From Hymenobacter rigui (GTDB lineage Bacteria > Bacteroidota > Bacteroidia > Cytophagales > Hymenobacteraceae), in the NCBI RefSeq assembly GCF_003944715.1, contig NZ_RWIT01000016.1, forward strand, positions 1-64,000: a stretch of DNA of 64,000 nt, in the 5' to 3' direction. The notes under the pieces are model-generated. The model did not search any database and was not told the DNA's origin. It saw nothing but the letters and a program-made list of their open reading frames with translations. Numbering within the stretch: the first letter of the stretch is position 1; every line of letters begins with the position of its first letter. Of this stretch, positions 1 to 8,004 are shown piece by piece. The position numbers and the translations under genes were made by a program.

Positions 1-317
1 CTGCCGGGCTCCGGGCTCAGTCAGCGCCTGCGCCACGCGCTGGCGCAAATCCATCGAATACGCTTGCATATACCTGCTTACGTACGCTAGGCGACGGCAG
101 CTACACCGTTCATGAATCCGCTATAGTAAACGGCATCTTGCAGCCTGCGTCATTCCAGATACAGGATTTTCCATCAGATAGCATCTATCAGCTTCAGGTG
201 ATACAACCGAAAAAGGCTGCAAAGCTTTTTGGCCCGAATACTTGGAATGGAGTTGTCATTATTACTACACCCCGTGCCAGCGTAACCACCAGAAAACAGA
301 GAAGGCCGGTCAACTGA
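1..317 (+). CDS. 3' end of a protein with a TonB-plug-like C-terminus (partial)
   Basis: An open frame enters from the left edge and stops at TGA 315-317. The last 75 or so residues look protein-like, including SIYQLQVIQPKKAAKLFG and WNGVVIITTPR. That resembles the end of a TonB-dependent receptor plug domain, where a short helix is followed by a GANGVIxITT-type strand. No barrel follows, so it may be a stand-alone plug-like or carboxypeptidase-regulatory-like protein rather than a transporter. The first 80 bases read less convincingly in this frame, so a frame error or a different upstream boundary is possible. The stop codon lies in the loop of a strong hairpin. Function unknown. Confidence 0.5.
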   Translation, partial: AGLRAQSAPAPRAGANPSNTLAYTCLRTLGDGSYTVHESAIVNGILQPASFQIQDFPSDSIYQLQVIQPKKAAKLFGPNTWNGVVIITTPRASVTTRKQRRPVN

Positions 318-334
318 CCGGCCTTCTCTGTTTT
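293..334. terminator. Bidirectional terminator hairpin
   Basis: A perfect 20-bp inverted repeat (arms 293-312 and 315-334, two-base centre) starts with AAAA and ends with TTTT, so it can work on both strands. It separates the partial plus-strand gene from the convergent porX. The TGA of the plus-strand gene is at the hairpin apex. Confidence 0.85.
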
Positions 335-350
335 GTAAGCTGCTACACAT

Positions 351-1916
351 CTACCCTTTCGGGCTGAGCACCACGTACGGGATAATGCATTCCTCCAGGG
401 AAATACCGCCGTGCTGGAACGTGTCCTTATAGTAGTTCACGTAGTAGTTGTAGTTGTTGGGGTAGGCGAAAAAGTAGTCGCCCACGGTGAATACGTAGGC
501 GGTGCTCACGTTTTCGCGGGGCAGGAAGATGCGCTCCGGCTTGCGCACGGTGTACACGTCGCGGGAGTCATCGAAGCCCAGGTTCTTGCCGTGCTTGTAG
601 CGCAGGTTGGTGTTCGTGTTCCGGTCGCCCACAATCTTGTAGGGCCGCTTCACCCGGATGGTGCCGTGGTCGGTGGTGATGATGAGCTTGCCCTTGCGCT
701 CCGAAATCTGCTGGAGCATCTCGTACAGCGGCGAGTGCAGGAACCACGATTTGGTGATGCTGCGGTACGCCGACTCATCGGCCGCCAGCTCCCGGATCAT
801 GGCCATGTCGGTGCGGGCGTGGCTGAGCATGTCCACGAAGTTGTAGACGATGACGTTGCACTTGTAGTTGTTGTGCAGGTTGGCCATTTTGCCCAGCAGG
901 TCTTTGCCGGCCTGCAGGTTGGTGACCTTGTTGTAGCTGAACTTGTGCTTCTGGTTGGCCTTCTGGAACATGATTTCCATGAACTCGGCCTCGTGCATGT
1001 TCTTGCCTTCGTCGTCGTCGTCCCACACCCACAGGTTGGGATACTTCTTCTGGATTTCGCCCGGCATCATGCCCGAGAAGATGGCATTGCGCGCGTAAGC
1101 CGTGGTGGTGGGCAGAATAGAATAGTAGGTTTCCTCCGAATCAACGGTGAACAGCTCGGCAATGATAGGCTCGAGTACCTTCCACTGGTCGTAGCGCAGG
1201 TTGTCGATGAGCAGGAAGTACACGGGCGTGTCGCCGGTATCCTTCAGCATCGGGAACACACGCTCCTTAAACAGCTGGTGCGACATGAGCGGGGCATCTT
1301 CGTCGCCGTTCACCCAGTCTTCGTAGTTCTCCGTGATAAAGCGGCCGAAATACGTGTTGGCCTCGTCCTTCTGCATGTTGAAGACTTCGGCCATGCTCTT
1401 GCCCTCCGTCTCGTTGATTTCCAGCTCCCAGTACACCAGCTTCTTGTACACATCAGCCCACTCCGAGGCCGACAGCCGGTCGGAGAGCTGCATGCCCAGC
1501 TGGCGGAAGTCGCGCTGGTAGCCGCTGTTGGTAGCTTCGCTGACGAGGCGCTTGTTGTCGAGCACCTTTTTCACCGACAGCAGAATCTGGTTCGGGTTGA
1601 CGGGCTTGATGAGGTAGTCGGCAATTTTGGCCCCGATGGCCGATTCCATGATGTGCTCTTCCTCGCTCTTGGTAATCATGACCACGGGCACGGTGGGGCG
1701 CACGGCTTTGATTTCGGTGAGGGTTTCCAGGCCGGTCAGGCCGGGCATGTTCTCATCCAGAAATACGATGTCGTAGGTCTTTTCCTGAATTTCCTCAATG
1801 GCATCGGCCCCGGAGTTTACGCCGGTTACCTCGTAGCCTTTGTCTTTGAGAAACAGAATGTGGGGCTTCAGCAGGTCGATTTCATCATCGGCCCAGAGTA
1901 TGCTGTATTGTTGCAT
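351..1916 (-). CDS. porX: PorX-type response regulator with PglZ/alkaline-phosphatase-like domain
   Basis: The 521-residue length matches PorX, the response regulator of the type IX secretion system. The receiver domain (about 1-120) has acidic residues D10-D11, phospho-acceptor D54 in FLDENMPG, T82 and K104 in LIKP. After a helical linker, the PglZ domain begins near residue 230 with LLIDNLRYDQW (D238) and LPTTTAYARN. T271 sits where the active-site threonine of characterised PorX is reported. ITTDHGT is further on. Family knowledge: PorX works with the kinase PorY and sigma factor SigP, and its PglZ domain acts on phosphodiesters of oligonucleotides. I chose the ATG at 1916 because the receiver fold starts at once (MQQYSILWADDE); the longer upstream frame has no family-like sequence. 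No porY or other secretion gene is in this window, which is usual. Confidence 0.92.
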   Translation of the reverse strand: MQQYSILWADDEIDLLKPHILFLKDKGYEVTGVNSGADAIEEIQEKTYDIVFLDENMPGLTGLETLTEIKAVRPTVPVVMITKSEEEHIMESAIGAKIADYLIKPVNPNQILLSVKKVLDNKRLVSEATNSGYQRDFRQLGMQLSDRLSASEWADVYKKLVYWELEINETEGKSMAEVFNMQKDEANTYFGRFITENYEDWVNGDEDAPLMSHQLFKERVFPMLKDTGDTPVYFLLIDNLRYDQWKVLEPIIAELFTVDSEETYYSILPTTTAYARNAIFSGMMPGEIQKKYPNLWVWDDDDEGKNMHEAEFMEIMFQKANQKHKFSYNKVTNLQAGKDLLGKMANLHNNYKCNVIVYNFVDMLSHARTDMAMIRELAADESAYRSITKSWFLHSPLYEMLQQISERKGKLIITTDHGTIRVKRPYKIVGDRNTNTNLRYKHGKNLGFDDSRDVYTVRKPERIFLPRENVSTAYVFTVGDYFFAYPNNYNYYVNYYKDTFQHGGISLEECIIPYVVLSPKG

Positions 1917-2266
1917 AGGGGGAACTTGGGGTGTAGCACCGGGCACTACCCGGCGCGTCATTAAACGCACTTCACGAAATACAGATACCAGTTCCTGCGC
2001 AGTAGCTGCAAGTAGTGGCTGCAAAATGCAACTGAAGTTTCGTAAGTAGCTTTACTCCCAATCCGTAGTTTTTGATTTAAAAAATTCGCGCCGTCCTATA
2101 CTTCGCCCCAACTCGGCGGTAAAGTAGCCGAAAAATGTCGACTTCACCGGGCGTTGATCCGGCCCTTAATCGGGGCGAACTGGTGTAGTAACAACACAGA
2201 ACCTACTTTCCCGTTCCTTTTCGCTGGGTTTTGGCTGGTTTCCAGGCCCCGGTTTCTCTCCTTCTC
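1917..2266. other. Divergent intergenic region between porX and the HD gene
   Basis: About 350 bases without a convincing gene. It must hold promoters for porX (leftward) and the HD protein (rightward). A rightward candidate is TTTGAT at 2071-2076 followed after 22 bases by TATACTTCG at 2097-2105, a variant of the Bacteroidota minus-33/minus-7 pattern. I see no clear leftward minus-7 box. Short in-frame extensions of both genes into this region are not conserved-looking. Confidence 0.4.
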
Positions 2267-3496
2267 ATGAATAAAAAGAAAATCTTCAACGACCCGGTGT
2301 ATGGCTTTGTCACCATCCCCACGGAGCTGTTGTTTGACCTGATTGAGCACACCTATTTCCAGCGCCTGCGCCGGATTCAGCAGCTGGGCCTCACCATGTT
2401 TGTGTACCCGGGGGCGCTGCACACGCGCTTTCACCACGCCCTGGGGGCCATGCACCTGATGACGCTGGCTTTGCGCACGCTCAAGGACAAAGGCGTGAAG
2501 ATTTCGGCCAAGGAAGGTGAGGCCGCCATGGCGGCCATTCTGCTGCACGACATCGGCCACGGCCCCCTCTCCCACGCCCTGGAGCGCAGCATTTTTGATG
2601 ATGTGCACCATGAAGCCATCAGTCTGCACCTCATGCGGAAGCTCAACGCCCAGTTTGGCGGAGCCCTCGATCTGGCAATTGCCATCTTTGAAGGCACCTA
2701 CGACCGGCCGTTTTTCCACCAGCTGGTAAGCAGCCAGCTGGATATGGACCGGCTGGATTACCTGAACCGGGACTCGTTTTATACCGGCGTGCAGGAAGGC
2801 CGCCCCGGCGCCGACCGGCTGATTAAGATGCTGACGGTAGTGGACGAAAAACTGGTGTTGGAAGAAAAAGCGGTGTACAGCATTGAGAATTTTCTGGTAA
2901 GCCGCCGGCTGATGTACTGGCAGGTGTACCTGCACAAAACCGTTACATCGGCCGAGCAGATGGTGATTCGGATTATGGAGCGGGCCCGGGATTTGGTGCG
3001 GGCGGGCGTGCAGGTGCCAGCCTCCCCCAACCTGCACTTTTTCCTCTCGCGCAACGTCACGCAGCAGGAGTTCGAAAACGACGACCAGATTCTGCGCCGC
3101 TTCACCCGCCTCGACGATACCGACGTGTGGGGCGCAGTGAAGCTCTGGGCCGACCACCCCGACAAGGTGCTCAACTACCTGGCTCAAAGCCTGCTCGATA
3201 GGCACCTGTTCAAAATCACGCTCCAGACCGAGCCATTCGACGAGGAGTTTCAGCTGGGCATCGTGGACCTGATTGCCGAGCATTTCCGCCTGCCCCACGC
3301 CGATGCCGCCCAGCTCATGCTCACCGGCCGCATCAGCAACAACGCCTACGACATCGGCGGGCAGGACCCGATTGACGTGCTCACCAAAAGCGGCCGGGTA
3401 GTCAATGTGGCCGAAGCCTCCGACTTGCCCAACATCCGGGCCATCAGCCAGCGCGTGGAAAAGCACTACATCTGCTACCCGAAGGAGATTCTGTAA
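2267..3496 (+). CDS. HD-domain phosphohydrolase (dNTPase-like)
   Basis: This is a 409-residue HD-superfamily protein related to the SAMHD1/YwfO group of nucleotide phosphohydrolases. The N-terminal signature FNDPVYGF is followed by a first metal-ligand region with R54-F55-H56-H57 (HTRFHHALG). The HD motif H94-D95 lies in LLHDIGHGPLSHALE, and a later DRLDYLNRDS supplies the last aspartate ligand. Members hydrolyse (d)NTPs or related nucleotides; the substrate here cannot be told. The ATG at 2267 is preferred over an in-frame TTG at 2231, because homologues start with the short charged MNKKKIFNDP stretch. It is followed by a 7-nt repeat hairpin and then lpxD on the same strand. Confidence 0.85.
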   Translation: MNKKKIFNDPVYGFVTIPTELLFDLIEHTYFQRLRRIQQLGLTMFVYPGALHTRFHHALGAMHLMTLALRTLKDKGVKISAKEGEAAMAAILLHDIGHGPLSHALERSIFDDVHHEAISLHLMRKLNAQFGGALDLAIAIFEGTYDRPFFHQLVSSQLDMDRLDYLNRDSFYTGVQEGRPGADRLIKMLTVVDEKLVLEEKAVYSIENFLVSRRLMYWQVYLHKTVTSAEQMVIRIMERARDLVRAGVQVPASPNLHFFLSRNVTQQEFENDDQILRRFTRLDDTDVWGAVKLWADHPDKVLNYLAQSLLDRHLFKITLQTEPFDEEFQLGIVDLIAEHFRLPHADAAQLMLTGRISNNAYDIGGQDPIDVLTKSGRVVNVAEASDLPNIRAISQRVEKHYICYPKEIL

Positions 3497-3498
3497 GC

Positions 3499-3580
3499 AG
3501 TGCTTAGTGCTTGGTGCTTAGTGCCTAGTTTGTTCGGCCAGACCTCCTTGCCCGATTCTAAGCACTAAGCACTAAGCACC
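3499..3580. repeat. Heptanucleotide inverted array A (AGTGCTT units)
   Basis: The left arm 3499-3528 reads as consecutive 7-nt units AGTGCTT, AGTGCTT, GGTGCTT, AGTGCCT. The right arm 3558-3580 is the reverse complement of a similar series, matching 20 of 23 bases. It starts two bases after the TAA of the HD gene and can fold into a hairpin before lpxD. Confidence 0.85.
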
Positions 3581-3596
3581 AACCCCTATTATTTTC

Positions 3597-3604
3597 TACT
3601 TTTG
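3597..3604 (+). promoter_or_regulatory. Minus-7 box of lpxD (possible leaderless transcript)
   Basis: TACTTTTG matches the Bacteroidota minus-7 consensus TAnnTTTG. It ends only four bases before the lpxD ATG, so transcription would start at or within a few bases of the start codon. Confidence 0.5.
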
Positions 3605-3608
3605 CCCG

Positions 3609-4649
3609 ATGGAATTTACCGTAGGCCAGATAGCAGAAGTGCTGCGCGGAGCAGTTGAAGGCGACGCCACTCAGCGCATTGACCGACTTGCCAAGATTGA
3701 AGAGGGCCAGGCCGGCTCCCTGTCGTTTCTGGCCAACCTCAAGTACGAGCACCACCTCTACACCACTGGGGCCACGGCCGTGATTGTGAGTCGCACCCTG
3801 GAGCTGCGCCAGCCCACTACAGCGGCCCTCATCCGGGTAGATGACCCCTATACCAGCTTCACCACGCTGCTGGAATTCTACCAGCAGGCCACGCGCACCG
3901 GCAAGCGCGGCGTGGAGGAGCCAGCCTACATGGCCGCCAGCGCCCGCATCGGCGAGAACCACTACCGCGGGGCCTTTTCCTACATCGGTGAGAACTGCGA
4001 AATTGGGCAGGACGTGGTGATTTTCCCCCACGTGTTCATCGGCGACCGGGTGAAGATTGGCGACGGCACCATTCTCTACGCCGGGGCTAAAATCTACGCC
4101 GAAACCGTCATCGGCAACCGCTGCACCATTCACGCCGGGGCCGTTATCGGCTCCGATGGCTTCGGCTTCGCGCCCCAGCCCGACGGCTCCTACCGCACCA
4201 TTCCGCAGATTGGCAACGTGGTACTGCAGGACAACGTGAGCATCGGGGCCAACGCCACCATCGACTGCGCCACCATGGGCTCCACCGTCATCCGCGAGGG
4301 AGCCAAGATTGACAACCTCGTGCAGATTGCCCACAACGTAGAAATTGGCCGCCACACAGTAGTAGCGGCCCAGACGGGCATTTCGGGCTCCACCAAAATC
4401 GGTGACTTCTGCGTGCTGGCCGGCCAGACGGGCATTGCCGGCCACCTGAGCCTGGCCAACCGCACTACCGTTACGGCCCAGTCGGGCGTGGGCAAATCCA
4501 TCAAGGAAGAAGGCATTCTGCTGCAGGGCTCCCCCGCCTTCCAGCTGCGCGACAGTCTGCGCGCCAACGCCATCTTCCGCCACCTGCCCGACCTGGAGCG
4601 CCGCCTTACTCAGCTGGAGCGTGCCCAAAGCGCAACGGAAAAGCCCTAG
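3609..4649 (+). CDS. lpxD: UDP-3-O-acylglucosamine N-acyltransferase LpxD
   Basis: LpxD catalyses the third step of lipid A synthesis, adding an N-linked hydroxyacyl chain to UDP-3-O-acyl-glucosamine from acyl-ACP. The 346-residue protein has the expected N-terminal uridine-binding domain (about 1-100) and a left-handed beta-helix of hexapeptide repeats (about 105-320) with many [IV]G-type turns. The catalytic histidine is H242 in VQIAHNVEIG. A short C-terminal helix closes the trimer (LERRLTQLERAQ). It is first in an lpxD - lpxC/fabZ - lpxA run, the order usual in Bacteroidota. Its TAG stop is also the first three bases of a predicted minus-7 box for the next gene. Confidence 0.95.
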   Translation: MEFTVGQIAEVLRGAVEGDATQRIDRLAKIEEGQAGSLSFLANLKYEHHLYTTGATAVIVSRTLELRQPTTAALIRVDDPYTSFTTLLEFYQQATRTGKRGVEEPAYMAASARIGENHYRGAFSYIGENCEIGQDVVIFPHVFIGDRVKIGDGTILYAGAKIYAETVIGNRCTIHAGAVIGSDGFGFAPQPDGSYRTIPQIGNVVLQDNVSIGANATIDCATMGSTVIREGAKIDNLVQIAHNVEIGRHTVVAAQTGISGSTKIGDFCVLAGQTGIAGHLSLANRTTVTAQSGVGKSIKEEGILLQGSPAFQLRDSLRANAIFRHLPDLERRLTQLERAQSATEKP

Positions 4650-4654
4650 CTTTG
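4647..4654 (+). promoter_or_regulatory. Minus-7 box TAGCTTTG overlapping the lpxD stop codon
   Basis: TAGCTTTG fits TAnnTTTG exactly and shares its TAG with the lpxD stop. A transcript from here would carry the whole 7-nt repeat hairpin (4665-4757) in the 5' leader of lpxC/fabZ. Confidence 0.45.
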
Positions 4655-4664
4655 CAGTCTATTT

Positions 4665-4757
4665 GAGTTGTCAGTTGCCAGTTGCCAGTTGTCAGGCCAT
4701 CCTGTTTTCCCCCGATGACCTGACAACTGGCAACTGGCAACTGGCAACTGACAACTC
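4665..4757. repeat. Heptanucleotide inverted array B (CAGTTGC units)
   Basis: The left arm 4665-4696 contains 7-nt units CAGTTGC, CAGTTGC, CAGTTGT. The right arm 4719-4757 is its reverse complement with exactly one extra CAGTTGC unit (39 against 32 bases), otherwise perfect. The hairpin ends six bases before the lpxC ATG and would lie in its leader. Confidence 0.9.
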
Positions 4758-4762
4758 AGAAA

Positions 4763-6154
4763 ATGAACGACAAGCAACATACCATCAAGGCCCCCGTGAC
4801 TGTGAGCGGCATCGGCCTGCACACGGGCGTACAGGCCACCATGACGTTTTGCCCGGCCCCTATCAACCACGGCTACAAGTTTCAGCGCGTGGATTTGCCC
4901 GGCCAGCCCATCGTGGATGCCGACGTGGACAACGTAGTGGACCTTTCCCGCGGCACCACCATCGAGCAGAACGGTGCCCGCATCAACACGGTGGAGCACA
5001 CGCTGGCGGCCCTGGTAGGCTTGCAGATTGATAACGTGCTGATTCAGCTCGATGGCCCCGAGCCGCCCATCATGGACGGCAGCAGCTACGAGTTCATCAA
5101 ACCTTTGATGGAAGCGGGCCTGGAGGAGCAGAACGCGCTGCGCAACTACTTTGAGATTCCCGACGAAATCCGCTACGTGGACAACGCCCGGGCCGTGGAA
5201 ATTGCCGGCCTGCCGCTGAACTCCTACCGCCTCACGGTGATGGTGGACTACAACTCGCCGGTGCTGGGCTCCCAGCACGCCTCCCTCACCCACATCGACC
5301 AGTTCACCTCCGAAATTGCATCGTCGCGCACGTTCTGCTTTCTGCACGAGCTGGAGGCCCTCTACAAATCAAACCTCATCAAAGGCGGTGATTTGAGCAA
5401 CGCCATTGTGGTGGTTGACCGCGTGGTGAGCGACGAGGAGCTGGACGAGCTGGCCACCATGCTGGGCAAGCCCAAGGTGGCCGTGAAGAAAGAAGGCATC
5501 CTCAACAACGTGGACCTGCGCTACAAGAACGAGCCCGCCCGCCACAAACTCCTCGATTTGGTAGGCGACCTGGCCCTGGTAGGCCGCCCGCTGAAGGGTC
5601 AGATTCTGGCCGCCCGGCCTGGCCACGCGGCCAACGTGGCATTTGCCAAGCGCATCAAGAAGAAGATGATGGAGGCCCACACCAGCCCGGTGCCGGTGTA
5701 CGACCCCGCCCGCGAGCCGGTGATGGACATCAACAAGATTGCCGCCACCCTGCCCCACCGCTACCCCTTCCTGCTCATCGACAAAATCATCCATCTGGAT
5801 GAAACCACGGTGACGGGCGTGAAAAACGTGACCTTCAACGAGCAGTTTTTCACCGGCCACTTCCCCGGCAACCCCGTGATGCCCGGCGTGTTGCAGATTG
5901 AGGCCATGGCCCAGACCGGCGGCATTCTGGTACTGAACACCGTGCCCGACCCCGAAAACTACTGGACGTATTTCCTGGGCATCGAAAACTGTCGCTTCCG
6001 GCGGATGGTTAAACCCGGCGACACGATTCTGTTCAAATGCGAGCTGACGGCCCCCATCAAGCGCGGCATCGCCAAAATGAGCGGAAAAGCCTTCGTCAAC
6101 GGCAAAGTGGTCATGGAAGCCGAAATGTCGGCCAGCATCGTGAAAAAGAATTAA
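4763..6154 (+). CDS. lpxC/fabZ: Bifunctional UDP-3-O-acyl-GlcNAc deacetylase / 3-hydroxyacyl-ACP dehydratase
   Basis: This is a fusion of LpxC (about 1-310) and FabZ (about 320-463), the standard arrangement in Bacteroidota. The LpxC part has zinc ligands H79 (TVEHTLAAL), H261 and D265 (HKLLDLVGDL), plus the conserved H288 in ARPGHAAN. It carries out the committed deacetylation of lipid A synthesis. The FabZ part has LPHRYPFLLID, then catalytic H366 in GHFPGNPVMPG and E380 in LQIEAMAQTGG; it dehydrates 3-hydroxyacyl-ACP in fatty acid elongation. The fusion places both users of the shared 3-hydroxyacyl-ACP pool in one protein. The last residues and the stop (KKN, TAA) are written in the AT-rich 7-nt repeat that follows. 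Confidence 0.96.
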   Translation: MNDKQHTIKAPVTVSGIGLHTGVQATMTFCPAPINHGYKFQRVDLPGQPIVDADVDNVVDLSRGTTIEQNGARINTVEHTLAALVGLQIDNVLIQLDGPEPPIMDGSSYEFIKPLMEAGLEEQNALRNYFEIPDEIRYVDNARAVEIAGLPLNSYRLTVMVDYNSPVLGSQHASLTHIDQFTSEIASSRTFCFLHELEALYKSNLIKGGDLSNAIVVVDRVVSDEELDELATMLGKPKVAVKKEGILNNVDLRYKNEPARHKLLDLVGDLALVGRPLKGQILAARPGHAANVAFAKRIKKKMMEAHTSPVPVYDPAREPVMDINKIAATLPHRYPFLLIDKIIHLDETTVTGVKNVTFNEQFFTGHFPGNPVMPGVLQIEAMAQTGGILVLNTVPDPENYWTYFLGIENCRFRRMVKPGDTILFKCELTAPIKRGIAKMSGKAFVNGKVVMEAEMSASIVKKN

Positions 6155-6247
6155 AAATTAAAAATGAAGAATTAAAAATGGCTCTTAATCAACTCGTTAA
6201 GCCCCATTTGCTTCAGCTTTTAATTCTTAATTTTTAATTTTTAATTG
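6146..6247. repeat. Heptanucleotide inverted array C (AATTAAA units)
   Basis: The left arm (6148-6181) reads AATTAAA, AATTAAA, AATGAAG, AATTAAA. The right arm (6218-6247) is the approximate reverse complement. The lpxC/fabZ stop codon lies in the left arm and the lpxA start follows the right arm by seven bases. A 35-base part of the left arm recurs in reverse complement at 28762-28796. Confidence 0.88.
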
Positions 6248-6253
6248 AAAAGA

Positions 6254-7054
6254 ATGAACCAGCCGCTCGCCTATATTCACCCCGAAGCCAAGATTGCCCA
6301 GAACGTGGTAGTGGAACCCTTCACCACCATCGACAAGGATGTGGAAATCGGGGAAGGCACCTGGATTGGGCCCAACGTTACCATCATGGCGGGGGCGCGC
6401 ATTGGCAAAAACTGCAAGATTTTCCCGGGGGCCGTTATTGCGGCCCAGCCCCAAGACCTGAAGTTTGCCGGCGAGAAAACCACCGTGCACATCGGCGACA
6501 ACACCGTAATCCGGGAGTGCGTGACGGTGAACCGCGGTACCGTGGACAAGCTCAAAACCGTTATTGGGGCCAATTGCCTGCTGATGGCTTACGTGCACGT
6601 GGCCCACGACTGTGTAATTGGCGACAACTGCATTCTGGCCAACACGGTGCAGGTGGCGGGCCACGTGGAAATCGGGGATTACGCCATTGTGGGCGGGTCG
6701 TCGGCCATCCACCAGTTCGTGCACATCGGGGCCCACGCCATGATTTCGGGCGGCTCTCTGATCCGCAAGGATGTGCCGCCCTTCGTGAAGGCCGGCCGCG
6801 AGCCGCTCACCTACGTGGGTATTAACAGCATCGGGCTGCGCCGCCGCGGGTTCTCCGACCAGAAGATTGCCGAAATTCAGCAGCTCTACCGTCTGCTGTT
6901 CCTGAGCGGCCTTAACAACGCCGCCGCCCTCGACCAGATTGAGCTGGAGCTGGCCCCTTCCCCGGAGCGCGACGAGGTGGTGAACTTCATCCGCAACTCC
7001 GGCCGCGGCGTTATCAAAGGCTACTCCCGCGGCACCAGCGGCGGCGGGGAATAG
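6254..7054 (+). CDS. lpxA: UDP-N-acetylglucosamine acyltransferase LpxA
   Basis: LpxA performs the first acylation of lipid A synthesis, moving a 3-hydroxyacyl chain from ACP to UDP-GlcNAc. The 266-residue length is typical. The N-terminal two thirds is a hexapeptide-repeat beta-helix. The catalytic histidine is H118 in HVAHDCVIGDN, and the conserved SIGLRRRGFS-like segment (NSIGLRRRGFSDQKI) leads into the C-terminal helical domain. I use the ATG at 6254 (MNQPLAYIHPEA); an in-frame TTG nine bases earlier is possible but lies in the repeat. It is third in the lipid A cluster and probably co-expressed with lpxC/fabZ. Confidence 0.95.
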   Translation: MNQPLAYIHPEAKIAQNVVVEPFTTIDKDVEIGEGTWIGPNVTIMAGARIGKNCKIFPGAVIAAQPQDLKFAGEKTTVHIGDNTVIRECVTVNRGTVDKLKTVIGANCLLMAYVHVAHDCVIGDNCILANTVQVAGHVEIGDYAIVGGSSAIHQFVHIGAHAMISGGSLIRKDVPPFVKAGREPLTYVGINSIGLRRRGFSDQKIAEIQQLYRLLFLSGLNNAAALDQIELELAPSPERDEVVNFIRNSGRGVIKGYSRGTSGGGE

Positions 7055-7074
7055 GTTGTAGAAACAAGATTTTC

Positions 7075-7154
7075 AGAGCTTAGAGCTTGGCTTACGTTCT
7101 GCACAACGTGCACCAGAACATGAGCTAAGCTCTAAGCTCTTCTTTCTAAGCTCT
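7075..7154. repeat. Heptanucleotide inverted array D (AGAGCTT units)
   Basis: The left arm 7075-7094 (AGAGCTT, AGAGCTT, GGCTTA) pairs with 7121-7140. A further partial copy of the complementary unit follows at 7146-7154, just before the ABC ATPase start. Confidence 0.8.
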
Positions 7155-7159
7155 AAAAA

Positions 7160-7792
7160 ATGCAGATTACCGCCACGGGCCTGAGCAAGCGGTTTGCCCG
7201 GGAATGGATTTTCCGGGACCTGACGCACACGTTTCGGGCGGGTACAGCCACGGCCATTCTGGGGCCCAACGGTGCGGGCAAAAGCACGCTGCTCAACACA
7301 CTGTCGGGCCAGCTGCTGCCCACGGCGGGTACCCTGGTGTACGAGCTGCAGGGGCAGGCTGTTGCCGTTGAGGATGTGCCCGCTCGCCTAGCTTACGCCG
7401 CGCCCTACCTGGAGCTGATTGAGGAGCTGACCCTCACCGAGCTGATCCGGTTTCATACCCGCTTTAAGCCGCTGCGGCCGGGCCTCTCGGCCGAGGAGCT
7501 GATTACGCTGATGTACCTGGAGAAATCCCGCCACAAGCTGGTGCGCGACTTTTCCAGCGGCATGAAGCAGCGACTCAAGCTGGCCCTGGCCCTCTACGCC
7601 GACGCCCCCCTGCTACTGCTCGACGAGCCCACCACCAACCTCGACCGGACCGGCGTGGCCTGGTACCTGGAGCACGTGCGCGCCACCCTGGCCGGTCGCA
7701 CGGTGCTAGTATCCAGCAACGTGCCCGAGGAGTACGACTTCTGCACCGAGCAGCTCAACATTACCGATTTCGGGGCCCGCGCGGCCCGGTAG
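7160..7792 (+). CDS. ABC transporter ATP-binding protein
   Basis: A 210-residue stand-alone nucleotide-binding domain. Walker A is GPNGAGKST at residues 35-43. The ABC signature is the slightly unusual FSSGMKQRLKLAL, and Walker B is LLLLDEPTTNLD. The H-loop region normally ends in a histidine (SSHxxxE), but here reads VSSNVPEEYDF. The usual switch histidine is therefore replaced by asparagine, which would affect hydrolysis. No permease gene is adjacent. Position after lpxA suggests, without proving, a cell-envelope role such as an exporter or a regulatory ATPase. The start ATG follows a 7-nt repeat array directly. Confidence 0.85.
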   Translation: MQITATGLSKRFAREWIFRDLTHTFRAGTATAILGPNGAGKSTLLNTLSGQLLPTAGTLVYELQGQAVAVEDVPARLAYAAPYLELIEELTLTELIRFHTRFKPLRPGLSAEELITLMYLEKSRHKLVRDFSSGMKQRLKLALALYADAPLLLLDEPTTNLDRTGVAWYLEHVRATLAGRTVLVSSNVPEEYDFCTEQLNITDFGARAAR

Positions 7793-8004
7793 CCGGATTT
7801 TGCAGTGAACTGCGTATTTTTAGTTTGCACCGGACCTAAAAACGGCCGTTGACAATCAGCCTGCTGGCTCAGAATACCGGGCTGGCGGCTTCTTCTCCGG
7901 CAGATGCTGCAACCTTTGGAAGCCTCCGGTACGTATCTTCGCAGCCGAAACGCAGCCCCGCTTTCACCTCGAATTTTTCACTCTTTACCGCCCCTAGCAA
8001 GGCC

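Noticed and set aside
411..1964. Long plus-strand open frame opposite porX
   Set aside because: It is the antisense shadow of porX in GC-rich DNA: Val/His/Gly-rich, no domain, while the minus-strand reading has full receiver and PglZ motifs.
2144..3466. Minus-strand open frame opposite the HD gene
   Set aside because: Antisense shadow. The composition is His/Val-rich without motifs, and the plus strand has an intact HD domain.
4621..5031. Open frame across the CAGTTGC hairpin into lpxC
   Set aside because: It encodes only repeat-derived and out-of-frame lpxC sequence.
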